This document shows, piece after piece, positions 1 through 8,920 of a stretch of 64,000 nucleotides of DNA (position 1 is the first letter of the stretch; each line of letters begins with the position of its first letter). Origin of the DNA: UBA5232 sp035370405. GTDB lineage: Bacteria > Patescibacteriota > Dojkabacteria > SC72. The notes beneath the pieces were generated by a model that was given only the letters and a program-made list of their open reading frames with translations, ran no database searches and was not told the DNA's origin. The DNA lies in the NCBI GenBank assembly GCA_035370405.1, contig DAOOVT010000001.1:9757-73756 (forward strand), read 5' to 3'. The position numbers were made by a program, and so were the translations under genes.

Positions 1-254
1 CCTTTTACCAGTCCTGCAATATCAACAAAAGTCATGGCTGAAGGAACTACCTTTTGTGCATTAAAAAATTCTGCCATTTTTTTCAACCTATCATCAGGAA
101 TCTCTACCACTCCTACATTTTTATCTATAGTACAAAAAGGAAAATTTTCAGCAGGAACTGACAACTTTGTTAATGCATTAAATATTGTCGATTTTCCAAC
201 ATTAGGTAAACCTACAATACCAGAAGAAAAATTGTGAGATCTTTTTACCGCCAT
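1..254 (-). CDS. ychF: YchF/OLA1 family GTP/ATP-binding protein, N-terminal part
   Basis: Only the first 84 codons are in the window; the gene runs off the left edge. The reading frame shows the P-loop GLPNVGKST at residues 15-23 and the G3 region FVDIAGLVKG near residue 77, with the YchF-typical FPFCTIDKNVGVV between them. YchF is an Obg-related P-loop ATPase that associates with ribosomes and stress responses. The ATG at 254 is preceded by TATAAT on the minus strand (264-269) with only 9 nt between, so the transcript probably begins at or next to the start codon. It is divergent from the next gene. The identification is from conserved motifs and is firm. Confidence 0.93.
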   Translation of the reverse strand, partial: MAVKRSHNFSSGIVGLPNVGKSTIFNALTKLSVPAENFPFCTIDKNVGVVEIPDDRLKKMAEFFNAQKVVPSAMTFVDIAGLVK

Positions 255-263
255 AACTCGTTG

Positions 264-269
264 ATTATA
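264..269 (-). promoter_or_regulatory. -10 box of ychF, leaderless arrangement
   Basis: TATAAT on the minus strand ends 9 nt before the ychF ATG. A start site 6-7 nt downstream of the -10 would leave a 5' UTR of about 2 nt. Confidence 0.6.
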
Positions 270-309
270 TAATAAATATAAAGATTATGATAATAAGAAT
301 AAAACATGG

Positions 310-315
310 TATTAT
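310..315 (+). promoter_or_regulatory. -10-like box, leaderless arrangement
   Basis: TATTAT ends 9 nt before the ATG at 325, the same geometry as ychF on the opposite strand. No clear -35 is visible. Confidence 0.45.
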
Positions 316-324
316 GATTAAGCT

Positions 325-2235
325 ATGAAATCAGTTTACAAGACAGTCACTACAGTCCTCATACTATTTTCTCTGATGATACATCCTTCTTTAGCATCTT
401 CTAAAAAAGGAGACTTCATCATAGATACAGATACTGAATTTTCATACACAACTGGAAATGACTATGTAACTGTAAAAACTGAGTATATTAGAGAAGTTCT
501 AAACGAAAACTATTATCTACCTGCTCAAGGAGAAAGAATCTTCCATCTCCCAGATGCATCAGCAACATCTCAAGAAAAAGTAAATGAAGAAAGAGAATAC
601 AAACTCTCAACCCTTAAAGTTGTAAATGAACTTGGAACACCTTTGAAATATGAAGTAGAACAACTTAATATCGGAGAAGGAATCTACATTAAGGTTGGTA
701 ATTACCGAGACACTACTGTGAGTTCTCCATACCATGTTACAGTGACATACAACACCCATGATTATGTCCTAAAGGCAGGAAATTACATAACCATAGTAGG
801 AACATCTCTTCCAAAAGACATTAAATTTGAAGAGGTAGATGAGAACAATGGAACAACAACATATTACAACTATTATTTTAGAATAGTAACAGACAAAAAT
901 ATTCCTCCGCTCAGCAAAATATTTCCCAAGTTTTCCAAATCAGAAAATAGCTCTCATGTATATTATGAATTTGCCCAAACTGACCGAATAGAAAATGCTC
1001 CTGTGCTAGAATTCGGAACAAATGCAACATACAAATTTGAACTTTCTTACACTACTCCCAAGACTGATAATATGACACCAACTGTGTATTCGGACATTTT
1101 CCAATCAGTATCTACTAATATATATGAGCTATCCCTTCCTAGAGAATTCTCTGAAACAAACCAACATGTTTACTTCGAGAATGTTTCCCCTCTTCCTAAA
1201 AGAATACATGTAGACAGTGAAGGAAACCTTTTAGCAACTTTCGAAGTACCAGCAAACAAAGAGAGTAATATAACAATAACAGGATATATCACTGTGCAGC
1301 AGAATGAATATGAAAAGCAAAATAACAATGCTCTCTCAATAGAATTAACCGATTATTATTCTAAAATACAGCAATGGAGTACTTCAAATACCTATCTCAG
1401 ACCCACAAAATTTTGGCAAAGTACTGATCAATATATTGTACAAATTGCAAATTCTCTGCTTAAGGATCAAGCCACTTTACTCGATGTCATCAAAGCAGAC
1501 TACAAGTTTGTGGGAGACACCTTAGAATATGACGATGAGAAAGCTAATTCTGATAACACAAGAATAGGTGCAGTTGCTGCCCTATCAGGTGGAAAATCAG
1601 TTTGTATGGAATACGCAGATTCGCTGATTGCAATCCTAAGAGCACAAGGAATTCCTGCTAGAGCAGCACTAGGATACACCAATATTGTAGATCAAAGTGT
1701 TAAACAGATAAGGCACCAATGGGTTCAGATATGGGTACCAGATTATGGATGGCTGTCAGTAGATCCAACATTTGAAAGCGAGAATATGAAAATAGGACCA
1801 ATGATAGACAGAATACTCTGGGAAACATTCAACGGAGATTCTCTTTCTAACATTATGATTTATTCTGCTGACAAGTTGCAAAATCTTAGTAATGAAGGCT
1901 TTTCATTAACAATATACTCTGCAGAAGAAACCTTCAATCCTGCCAACCTCATGACTTATACAGATTTACTAAAAGATCAACCAATAGAAAGTGCAGAGCA
2001 ATACAGAGTATCCTACTGGTTAGACACTCTTCTAAAAGCCACTGTCCTAGGACGAGCCATACTCATCACAATACCAGTCATCATTTGTGTCTTAGTAGTT
2101 GTAATCATTATCACAATAATAAAAGAAATTCGCAGAAAGATAAAAACAAAGAACATTAAAAGACAACTAACAAACAAAGACCAAAATGCAAACCTACTTA
2201 GGTATTCAGAAACTTCAGAAACTTCTAAAAAGTAA
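325..2235 (+). CDS. Membrane-anchored transglutaminase-like protein
   Basis: A 636-residue exported protein. It has an N-terminal signal segment (residues 1-25), a long beta-rich extracytoplasmic part, and a transglutaminase-like core. The probable Cys-His-Asp triad is Cys427 (in GGKSVCMEYADSL), His464 (in RHQWVQIWV) and Asp480 (in LSVDPTF). A hydrophobic helix near residues 575-600 followed by a Lys/Arg-rich tail anchors it with the bulk outside. Transglutaminase-like enzymes of this sort act as proteases, amidases or crosslinkers; the substrate cannot be inferred. The 3' end overlaps the convergent AMP phosphorylase gene by 11 bp. The family call is firm, the function unknown. Confidence 0.85.
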   Translation: MKSVYKTVTTVLILFSLMIHPSLASSKKGDFIIDTDTEFSYTTGNDYVTVKTEYIREVLNENYYLPAQGERIFHLPDASATSQEKVNEEREYKLSTLKVVNELGTPLKYEVEQLNIGEGIYIKVGNYRDTTVSSPYHVTVTYNTHDYVLKAGNYITIVGTSLPKDIKFEEVDENNGTTTYYNYYFRIVTDKNIPPLSKIFPKFSKSENSSHVYYEFAQTDRIENAPVLEFGTNATYKFELSYTTPKTDNMTPTVYSDIFQSVSTNIYELSLPREFSETNQHVYFENVSPLPKRIHVDSEGNLLATFEVPANKESNITITGYITVQQNEYEKQNNNALSIELTDYYSKIQQWSTSNTYLRPTKFWQSTDQYIVQIANSLLKDQATLLDVIKADYKFVGDTLEYDDEKANSDNTRIGAVAALSGGKSVCMEYADSLIAILRAQGIPARAALGYTNIVDQSVKQIRHQWVQIWVPDYGWLSVDPTFESENMKIGPMIDRILWETFNGDSLSNIMIYSADKLQNLSNEGFSLTIYSAEETFNPANLMTYTDLLKDQPIESAEQYRVSYWLDTLLKATVLGRAILITIPVIICVLVVVIIITIIKEIRRKIKTKNIKRQLTNKDQNANLLRYSETSETSKK

Positions 2236-3733
2236 ATAACCTATCTATATCTAAGAAGCCTCTTCCTGCTAAAAGACGATTTTCTGTTGTCGCACATAAT
2301 GTAAGTAAGGGTTCCCCTTTCTTCACACTCTCTCCAGGCATTTTTTCTATACGAATTCCAGCCTCCTTTATAATAGGACTCCCTAAAGCTCTAGCTATAG
2401 TAACAAGAGAAACATTGTCTATTCTCTTAATTACACCATCTCTATCTGAAAGAAGTGAATATCTTAACTTTCCACCATGAATATCTGTAGAAACAACCCT
2501 TTTAGTTGCTCCCTGAGCAAAAGCTATTTCCCAAAACTTCTCTAAAGCTCTCCCAGAATCTAGTATCTCCTCTGCCATCTCTTTCCCCTCCCCTATCCTT
2601 GCCTTCTTAGTATTCTCAAAAATTTTTCCAGCCATCTCCAATATTACTTTCTCAAGTTCAAGACTCCTATTCTCTGTCCTTTCCAAAAGCCTAAGTGCTT
2701 CCCTTATTTCAAGATTGGGCCCTATACTCCTTCCATCAGGACCTTTAATTGGTCTCTTAATAGTCTCACATTCTATTCCGAATTTCTTAAAAAGCTTTCT
2801 AAATTGTCTATCTAGCATATCCACATCATCAGGGCTCTCAACTTTTGAACCCTTTCCATATGGAAGATCTATGAGAACATTTGTTATTCCCATACAAACC
2901 TTCTTTGCAACAATACTCACCAGAACTTTCTGAAACTCTTGTATACGCAAAGACCTTTCTACATTAATAATCACATCATCTGCAGGAGACAATTTCAAAG
3001 ACCCTCCCCAAAACATGCATCCTCCAGTCTTCTTCACTACATCTAAAACCTTGTCCTTATCCAAAGCTACAGGCATAACTACCTCCAAAATATCTGTAGT
3101 CCCAGCTGGAGAAGTAATAGCTCTCGTTGAAGTATTAGGGACAATTAAGCCACCCTCCACTAGTATGGGAACTAATGTAGGAGTTATAGCCTTCCCTGCA
3201 ACACCACCTATTGAATGCTTATCTGCAACTAAATCCCCATTTCCCCTTATCCCTTTAAAAGACAAAGTATCTCCAGATTCCGCCATCCCTTTAGTCATCC
3301 AGTAAATCTCATCATCATTAAAACCCGGATTAAAAAAAGTCGATATAAAAAAGGCAATCTCCGTCTCTCTTAACTGCCTAGTACCAATATCCTTCATTAT
3401 TCCTTCCAATTCATTTTTTGTAAGTGTCTTACCCATCAACTTCTTACTAATTGCATTAAGAGATGGACTTGGTTCATGCACATCAACAAAAATACTAGTC
3501 CCCTCATCTAAATCGTATTCCTTCCAAATCTCTTCAAACAATCCTATACACCCTTCTGGAACCTTAGAATCCGTCTCCATCACATCAGCATACAACTCTA
3601 CTTCTCCAAACCCTATCATTATCGATTCCCCTTCTCTAAACCCTATCCTTTCCGCATCTTTTCTATTCAAAACAATATTAAAATCATTATCTTCTCCCAA
3701 ATCTAGATTTTTACTTTTCAAGTAGCATCCCAT
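2225..3733 (-). CDS. deoA: AMP phosphorylase (archaeal-type, DeoA-like)
   Basis: A 502-residue protein of the thymidine/AMP phosphorylase family, with the long N-terminal extension and overall length of archaeal AMP phosphorylases rather than the shorter bacterial thymidine phosphorylases. The glycine-rich phosphate/nucleotide motif DKHSIGGVAG is near residues 168-177, followed by STRAITSPAGTTD. The enzyme cleaves AMP and other NMPs with phosphate to ribose-1,5-bisphosphate and the free base. It is the last gene of a three-gene run, 13 bp after the R15P isomerase gene, which makes the next enzyme of the same pathway. That context makes AMP phosphorylase far likelier than a deoxynucleoside phosphorylase. 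Confidence 0.93.
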   Translation of the reverse strand: MGCYLKSKNLDLGEDNDFNIVLNRKDAERIGFREGESIMIGFGEVELYADVMETDSKVPEGCIGLFEEIWKEYDLDEGTSIFVDVHEPSPSLNAISKKLMGKTLTKNELEGIMKDIGTRQLRETEIAFFISTFFNPGFNDDEIYWMTKGMAESGDTLSFKGIRGNGDLVADKHSIGGVAGKAITPTLVPILVEGGLIVPNTSTRAITSPAGTTDILEVVMPVALDKDKVLDVVKKTGGCMFWGGSLKLSPADDVIINVERSLRIQEFQKVLVSIVAKKVCMGITNVLIDLPYGKGSKVESPDDVDMLDRQFRKLFKKFGIECETIKRPIKGPDGRSIGPNLEIREALRLLERTENRSLELEKVILEMAGKIFENTKKARIGEGKEMAEEILDSGRALEKFWEIAFAQGATKRVVSTDIHGGKLRYSLLSDRDGVIKRIDNVSLVTIARALGSPIIKEAGIRIEKMPGESVKKGEPLLTLCATTENRLLAGRGFLDIDRLFTF

Positions 3734-3745
3734 TTATTTTATAGA

Positions 3746-4714
3746 TTAAATTAATTTATTAGAACTATTAACACTATCAAACATCCATGGATATTTAGCA
3801 AAAGCCTCCCGCTCCAAATCTTGAGGCTTTACTATTCCAGATTCAGTAACATATCCTGTAATCAATTCACTATCAACTATCTCAAAAGCAGGATTATACA
3901 TCTCCAATTCAGCTGGAGCCTCACTCCAAAGTTCTCTGCTCTCTCTCACTTCTATTTTAGCAAACTTATCTGAACTCTTATCAAATTTAAGCATCGGAGA
4001 GACTACATACACTGGCTTATCTGCATAATGGGCAGCCATGGCTATTCCCCAGCTACCAATCTTATTTATAGCATGCCCTCCCCTTGTTATTTGATCACAC
4101 CCCAAAAATACAGCCTCTATTGGAACATTACCTCTACCAATCACAAATGATTCTGCAGCACTATCTGCTATCATTGTCGTCTTAATCCTAGATTCAACAA
4201 GGCTTTTAGCTGTTTTCCTTCCTTGAAACATTGGTCGTGTCTCTGTACAAACCACCTCAAATTTCTGATTCCCCTTTGCTAAAGACTTTATTAGTGAAAC
4301 AGCGGTTGACGAATGACAATGTGTTAAAAGCTTATCAAAATGGGATAAATGTAATGTCCCAATACCAATCAAATCTCTTTTTGCCGTTTCAACCATGTCC
4401 AAATACTCATTACAAAGACTCTCAAGCTTTTGTTTCATAGTATCAACATATGGTAAAACAGAAAATTCCTTCTCAAAAGAATACTTAACAAATGTTACAC
4501 CATTTCTAGCCAGTGGCTCATTCTCTCTGGTCTTAGCAAGCATATCCCCAACTTCAAAAAATTCATCTTTAAGCTTCTGTGAATCGTTTATCTCACTATT
4601 CTTCAGATACAACTTCATACCTTCGAAACAAGCTATACACACATTAGTAGCCCCTTGTATGTTCAAATTTTTTATATCCTTTTGTATTTCTTCTATCTCG
4701 GCATATCTTTGCAT
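3746..4714 (-). CDS. Ribose-1,5-bisphosphate isomerase (e2b2 family)
   Basis: A 322-residue member of the eIF2B-alpha/MtnA-like fold. The two catalytic positions known from archaeal R15P isomerase are visible: a Cys near residue 157 in VVCTETRPMFQG and an Asp near residue 207 in GCDQITRGGHAINKIG. It converts ribose-1,5-bisphosphate to ribulose-1,5-bisphosphate, the RuBisCO substrate. It sits between the beta-CASP hydrolase gene (9 bp upstream) and AMP phosphorylase (13 bp downstream), so the three are probably co-transcribed. MtnA (methylthioribose-1-phosphate isomerase) is the main alternative, but the AMP phosphorylase neighbour and the RuBisCO in the same window argue against it. Confidence 0.92.
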   Translation of the reverse strand: MQRYAEIEEIQKDIKNLNIQGATNVCIACFEGMKLYLKNSEINDSQKLKDEFFEVGDMLAKTRENEPLARNGVTFVKYSFEKEFSVLPYVDTMKQKLESLCNEYLDMVETAKRDLIGIGTLHLSHFDKLLTHCHSSTAVSLIKSLAKGNQKFEVVCTETRPMFQGRKTAKSLVESRIKTTMIADSAAESFVIGRGNVPIEAVFLGCDQITRGGHAINKIGSWGIAMAAHYADKPVYVVSPMLKFDKSSDKFAKIEVRESRELWSEAPAELEMYNPAFEIVDSELITGYVTESGIVKPQDLEREAFAKYPWMFDSVNSSNKLI

Positions 4715-4723
4715 ATAATATTT

Positions 4724-6124
4724 TTACTCTAATCTAAATTCTTCCTGATAGTTTGGAATAGATATATCTATCTTAAACTCCTGCTTAATATTACTGGCAA
4801 AACTTTCTATGACATCTTCATCTCCATGAACCAAAAATATCTGTCTTGGAGAATGCCCAAACCCCCTCAGCCAATATCTCAAATCCCTTTGATCAGCATG
4901 CCCTGAAAATCCATTTAGAGTATATAGCTTCGCATTATTCTCCACCTCTGTTCCCATTATTCTCAAAATCTTCTCTCCATCAACAATTCTTCTTCCTAAA
5001 GTTCCTTTCACTTGGTATCCTACTATAACCATACGAGTCTTTGGATCAGAAATATTATTCTTAATATGATGAACTATCCTTCCCCCATTGCACATTCCAC
5101 TCCCAGCAATAATTGCTACGCCTTTCTTAGATATTAGTCTTTTCGATTCCTCCGCGGACTCTATTTTTATCAAACCTTCAAAATCAAATGGATCATCACC
5201 TTTCTTGAGAAGTCTTCTCGCATCCTCATCATAGAAATCGGGATACCTTCTAAAAACTTCTGTCGCTTTGGACGCCATTGGACTATCGAGATAGACAGGC
5301 ATTCCTGACAACAATCTATTTTCAAAAAACAGGTTAATTTCGTACAGAACTTCCTGTGTCCTCTCTATAGCGAAGGAAGGTATAAGGACATTACCCCCTT
5401 CCTTTTGAGCCTCTTGCATTGCAGCAAGCAATTCTAAAACAGTTTCGTTTCTATCTTTATGCAATCTATTCCCATATGTAGATTCACAAATCACATAATC
5501 AGCCTCACGAATCATGTCCGTATCATTAACTATTCTCGCTCCAGGCTGTCCTAGATCTCCAGAAAAAACCATCTTTCTTGTTCTTTCCGCCTCATTTTCT
5601 ATCCAAAATTCAAATATTGATGAACCAAGAATATGGCCAGCATCTCTCATTCTAAACTCTAATTTTGGAGTTAGATTTACAGAATTTCCATATGGATACA
5701 CTTCAAAGTACCTCATACATTCTTCCACATCTTGCTCTGTGAATAGCACTTTCTTCGTTGCTCCCTCCTCGCCTACTCCCTTACTCCTAGTCTCCCACCT
5801 CTTCATTTCCTCCTCCTGAAGATTGGCCGAATCTAAAAGAATTATTTTCGTTAAATCTCTCGTCGGCTGTGTACAAATTATCCTTCCTCTAAAACCTTGC
5901 TTAACAAGTTGTGGAATTCTACCAGAATGATCAAAATGAGCATGTGTTAAGAACAAGAAATCTATATCTGCAGGATTAAACGGAAATGGATCATAGTTCA
6001 TTTTTTCCAATTCCTCTCCTCCTTGAAATGCTCCACAGTCAACAAGAAACTTAACCGAATCAGTTTGAACATAGAAGCATGACCCTGTTACAGTCTTTGT
6101 TGCTCCAAGAAATTGTATAGTCAT
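4724..6124 (-). CDS. Beta-CASP metallo-beta-lactamase-fold RNase
   Basis: A 466-residue protein with the metallo-beta-lactamase motif HAHFDHSGR near residue 60, further metal ligands in DAGHILGSS and FSGDLGQPG, the beta-CASP segment (ESTYGNRLH, then FAIERTQE), and the C-terminal GFSGHADQRDL and LVHGDED blocks. This is the CPSF73/TTHA0252-like group of RNA-cleaving hydrolases. It is the first gene of the run with R15P isomerase and AMP phosphorylase. RNA turnover would supply NMPs for that salvage pathway; this link is inference from position. Length and motifs match the family. Confidence 0.9.
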   Translation of the reverse strand: MTIQFLGATKTVTGSCFYVQTDSVKFLVDCGAFQGGEELEKMNYDPFPFNPADIDFLFLTHAHFDHSGRIPQLVKQGFRGRIICTQPTRDLTKIILLDSANLQEEEMKRWETRSKGVGEEGATKKVLFTEQDVEECMRYFEVYPYGNSVNLTPKLEFRMRDAGHILGSSIFEFWIENEAERTRKMVFSGDLGQPGARIVNDTDMIREADYVICESTYGNRLHKDRNETVLELLAAMQEAQKEGGNVLIPSFAIERTQEVLYEINLFFENRLLSGMPVYLDSPMASKATEVFRRYPDFYDEDARRLLKKGDDPFDFEGLIKIESAEESKRLISKKGVAIIAGSGMCNGGRIVHHIKNNISDPKTRMVIVGYQVKGTLGRRIVDGEKILRIMGTEVENNAKLYTLNGFSGHADQRDLRYWLRGFGHSPRQIFLVHGDEDVIESFASNIKQEFKIDISIPNYQEEFRLE

Positions 6125-6178
6125 CTAGGCAGTAAATAAAATCTAAACTGATATATAATAGAGGATATCTTAATGTAA

Positions 6179-7615
6179 TTACAACTCTCCTCTATTTTTC
6201 TTCAAAGACAAGGCTTTTTTCACAAGCTCCTCTTTAGTATTGAGCATAGGATTATCTATAACCATATCTAGAAGTTCTCTAAGAATTAAACCCATTTCTG
6301 GACCTGTTTTTACTCCGATATTTGCTAAATCATTCCCTGTTATCTTTAGATCGGTAACTTTCAGTGCCATATCTTTTTTCCTAACCTCAGATATCCTGTT
6401 TTGTAATTCTGTTATCTCCTCTGGACGGAAGTTAGAGCTTGAGTTTGAAATAGCATCTGCAAGTCTTAATTTGAAAAGATCTTCAATGTTTTCCTCCCCA
6501 ACACGCTGTATAAACCTTCTTACTGCTGTATCACTCCACTCTTTTTCTCTAACTTTCTCTTTCTCCTCTTCTGACATATCTCCTTCTATGTGAGGATAAT
6601 AGAACATATGGTTTAGTATCAATTTCTTAACCTTATTTATTTCATTTTGAGGGAATTTCATTCTTCTCATAATTTCTTCTGCCATTTTAGCTCCCATTAA
6701 GTCATGACCATAAAAATGTCCATTGTTCATATCAGTTCGTGGTTTAGCTATATCATGCAGCAATGCAGCAAGTTTAACAGAATCATGAGCTACATCACAT
6801 GTTTTAAGTGAATGCCAATACACATCATCTGAATGATATAGTTTCTGTTGAACATTTATTCCCTCTAACAGTTCTGGCATGAACAAACTCAAAAGGCCTG
6901 TCTGTCTCATTAGCTCTATTCCTACCGATGGTTTTGGTGAATTCAAAAGCATCTTCATAAACTCATCTCTAATTCTTTCCATAGAAACCATCGATGCTAT
7001 AGGTAGAGATTGTTTAATTGCTTCAAATGTTTCTTTCTCAATACTAAACCCATACTGAGATGCTAAGCGACAAGCCTTAAATGCTCTCAAACCATCTTCT
7101 TTAAATCTATCTATAGGTGTACCAACCGCCCTCACAAGCTTTTTTTGAATGTCTTCTATACCATTAAACGGATCATATATTTCGACCTCATATTTTTCCT
7201 TCCCACTCCCCAAATCAAGCAAACTTAAATCAACAGCCATTGCATTAAATGTAAAATCCCTCCTTCCTAAATCTTTATCTATATCTTTCACAAATTTCAC
7301 ACTAGCAGGCCATCTACCATCGACATAATCAGACTCACTCCTAAATGTTGTAACTTCAACTTCATGGGTTTCTCCAAACTCATCTTGTGCCAAAGCTATG
7401 ACTGTACCAAATCGCACTCCAGTTGAAACAGATTTAGGAAACAACTCTATCATCTCATCAGGCAGAGCATCAGTCGCTAAATCATAATCATGAGGATTTC
7501 CACCTATGACTATGTCTCTCAATGCCCCGCCAACCAAATAGCATTGATATCCATTATCTATTAACTTTTTAGCTGTGCTTTGCACATACTTTGGTATTGT
7601 TATTTCTATTTTCAT
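6179..7615 (-). CDS. cca: CCA-adding enzyme / tRNA nucleotidyltransferase with HD domain
   Basis: The class II nucleotidyltransferase head has VGGALRD near residues 22-28 and the metal-binding DYD in NPHDYDLATDA, then GRRDFTFNAM. A C-terminal HD domain has HDIAKPR near residue 286. The protein adds or repairs the 3' CCA of tRNA. This fits the window, where tRNA-Ser, tRNA-Arg, tRNA-Pro and one tRNA-Thr do not encode CCA. I start at the ATG at 7615, preceded by AAAGGA; an in-frame extension upstream lies inside the neighbouring gene and does not look conserved. The start overlaps the end of the upstream gene by 47 bp. Confidence 0.9.
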   Translation of the reverse strand: MKIEITIPKYVQSTAKKLIDNGYQCYLVGGALRDIVIGGNPHDYDLATDALPDEMIELFPKSVSTGVRFGTVIALAQDEFGETHEVEVTTFRSESDYVDGRWPASVKFVKDIDKDLGRRDFTFNAMAVDLSLLDLGSGKEKYEVEIYDPFNGIEDIQKKLVRAVGTPIDRFKEDGLRAFKACRLASQYGFSIEKETFEAIKQSLPIASMVSMERIRDEFMKMLLNSPKPSVGIELMRQTGLLSLFMPELLEGINVQQKLYHSDDVYWHSLKTCDVAHDSVKLAALLHDIAKPRTDMNNGHFYGHDLMGAKMAEEIMRRMKFPQNEINKVKKLILNHMFYYPHIEGDMSEEEKEKVREKEWSDTAVRRFIQRVGEENIEDLFKLRLADAISNSSSNFRPEEITELQNRISEVRKKDMALKVTDLKITGNDLANIGVKTGPEMGLILRELLDMVIDNPMLNTKEELVKKALSLKKNRGEL

Positions 7616-8855
7616 AATTTTTCCTTTTTCTGACATAAGAATACCAAAGATACATATCAACAACAAGGAATATGATTAACTTTGTATTTTGTATAAATGT
7701 TTTTGGGAGAGAGAAATCCTCGGAATATACTCCAGATACCACCCCTTTTTCTTGCAAATCATTTTCTACAAGAAGATCCTCAAACATATAGTTCGGATTA
7801 TTTTCAGGCATATTTGTAACATTATTAATATCCTCACCGCTAGTTAAATCGACATACTCAATTGTATTTGAAGCCATGGTATACGGGATTATTGTTATAC
7901 AGTAATTTCCTGTATTTGGATTCGTAAATGCACCTCCTACAATCCCACCATCTAATCGGTAACTGAAAACAGGTACTGTATACAAACCTAATATCCTAAA
8001 ATTCTCTTCTGCACCAACAGAGCATCTAGTAATACTATTTGGATTCTCTATGAAAATGTTTCCTAAATCGATTGCTCCTCCAGCATTTCTCACTGTACTA
8101 TCTACCATATATTCTAATATTTTTTCTTCACCACCACTTAAGGTGAAATTTACAGAATAGTTCAGATGTCTTAGTACTAAATTTTCTAGTATATTGCTTG
8201 TATTATTCTTTACGGTTACTGCAATCTTAAAATTCTCTTCGCTTTTATCAACATGTATGTTTTCCATTTTCAAAGGATTTTTTACATACAACGAACCAAT
8301 ATTCATATTTCCTAATTCTCCATCCGCAATTTTTGACACATCATCTATCTGAAGATATTTTCCATCTCTTACAAATGTTTGACCTGTCCTCAACATGCTT
8401 ACACTCGTCTCCACGATATTCTCTTGTGTCTCAATTATCTCCGCTAAACCAAGATCCCCAGATAAATTAGAAGAAAGTGGTACTAAAATGTAGGAGAGAT
8501 CAATTGCATGACCAGCACTGTTTTTATACAAGTAGACTAAGTCTATTCTTGATTCTGGAGGAACAGATACTCTATCACCAATCCCTGGGATTGTTCTAGC
8601 ACCATTAAAGTCAGTTACAGTATCAATACTGTTAGAATCACGGAATGAAGAGGTGTCAACACCTATGATATTGTTTGTATCAAACTCAACTATCCTATTT
8701 ATCTCAGATGATGGCAATGACCCTATTGTGTAAGCAACAGATTGATACAATCTATTTCCCGTATTATCTCCTGTATTATTAAACTCATCAGCTTGTACGA
8801 TAGAAGGAAAAACTAGAAGAGCACCAATCACCACCAGTATTTTTAAAAAATACAT
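7569..8855 (-). CDS. Exported single-pass membrane protein, unknown function
   Basis: I do not recognise the family of this 428-residue protein. It starts with a clear signal peptide (residues 1-22, cleavage probably after VQA) and ends with a hydrophobic helix near residues 385-405 followed by a basic tail, so nearly all of it should face outside. The middle is Asn/Ser/Thr-rich and predicted by eye to be beta-rich. A strong inverted repeat ends 2 nt before its start codon. It lies between the glycosyltransferase gene and cca, overlapping cca by 47 bp. Confidence 0.7.
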   Translation of the reverse strand: MYFLKILVVIGALLVFPSIVQADEFNNTGDNTGNRLYQSVAYTIGSLPSSEINRIVEFDTNNIIGVDTSSFRDSNSIDTVTDFNGARTIPGIGDRVSVPPESRIDLVYLYKNSAGHAIDLSYILVPLSSNLSGDLGLAEIIETQENIVETSVSMLRTGQTFVRDGKYLQIDDVSKIADGELGNMNIGSLYVKNPLKMENIHVDKSEENFKIAVTVKNNTSNILENLVLRHLNYSVNFTLSGGEEKILEYMVDSTVRNAGGAIDLGNIFIENPNSITRCSVGAEENFRILGLYTVPVFSYRLDGGIVGGAFTNPNTGNYCITIIPYTMASNTIEYVDLTSGEDINNVTNMPENNPNYMFEDLLVENDLQEKGVVSGVYSEDFSLPKTFIQNTKLIIFLVVDMYLWYSYVRKRKNYENRNNNTKVCAKHS

Positions 8856-8857
8856 AG

Positions 8858-8888
8858 ATATGTTCCTGATAATTTAGCAGGAACATAT
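8858..8888 (-). promoter_or_regulatory. Perfect 11-bp inverted repeat at the start of the exported-protein gene
   Basis: Arms ATATGTTCCTG (8858-8868) and CAGGAACATAT (8878-8888) pair perfectly around a 9-nt loop. The hairpin ends 2 nt from the start codon of the gene at 8855. No T-run follows on the minus strand, so it is not a standard terminator. An operator or a translation-controlling hairpin is more likely. Confidence 0.55.
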
Positions 8889-8920
8889 TAATTTACTCAC
8901 ATTAAACTAAGATTAACTCT

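Noticed and set aside
34..237. A short plus-strand frame at the left edge
   Set aside because: It is the reverse of the ychF gene, whose P-loop is plain on the minus strand.
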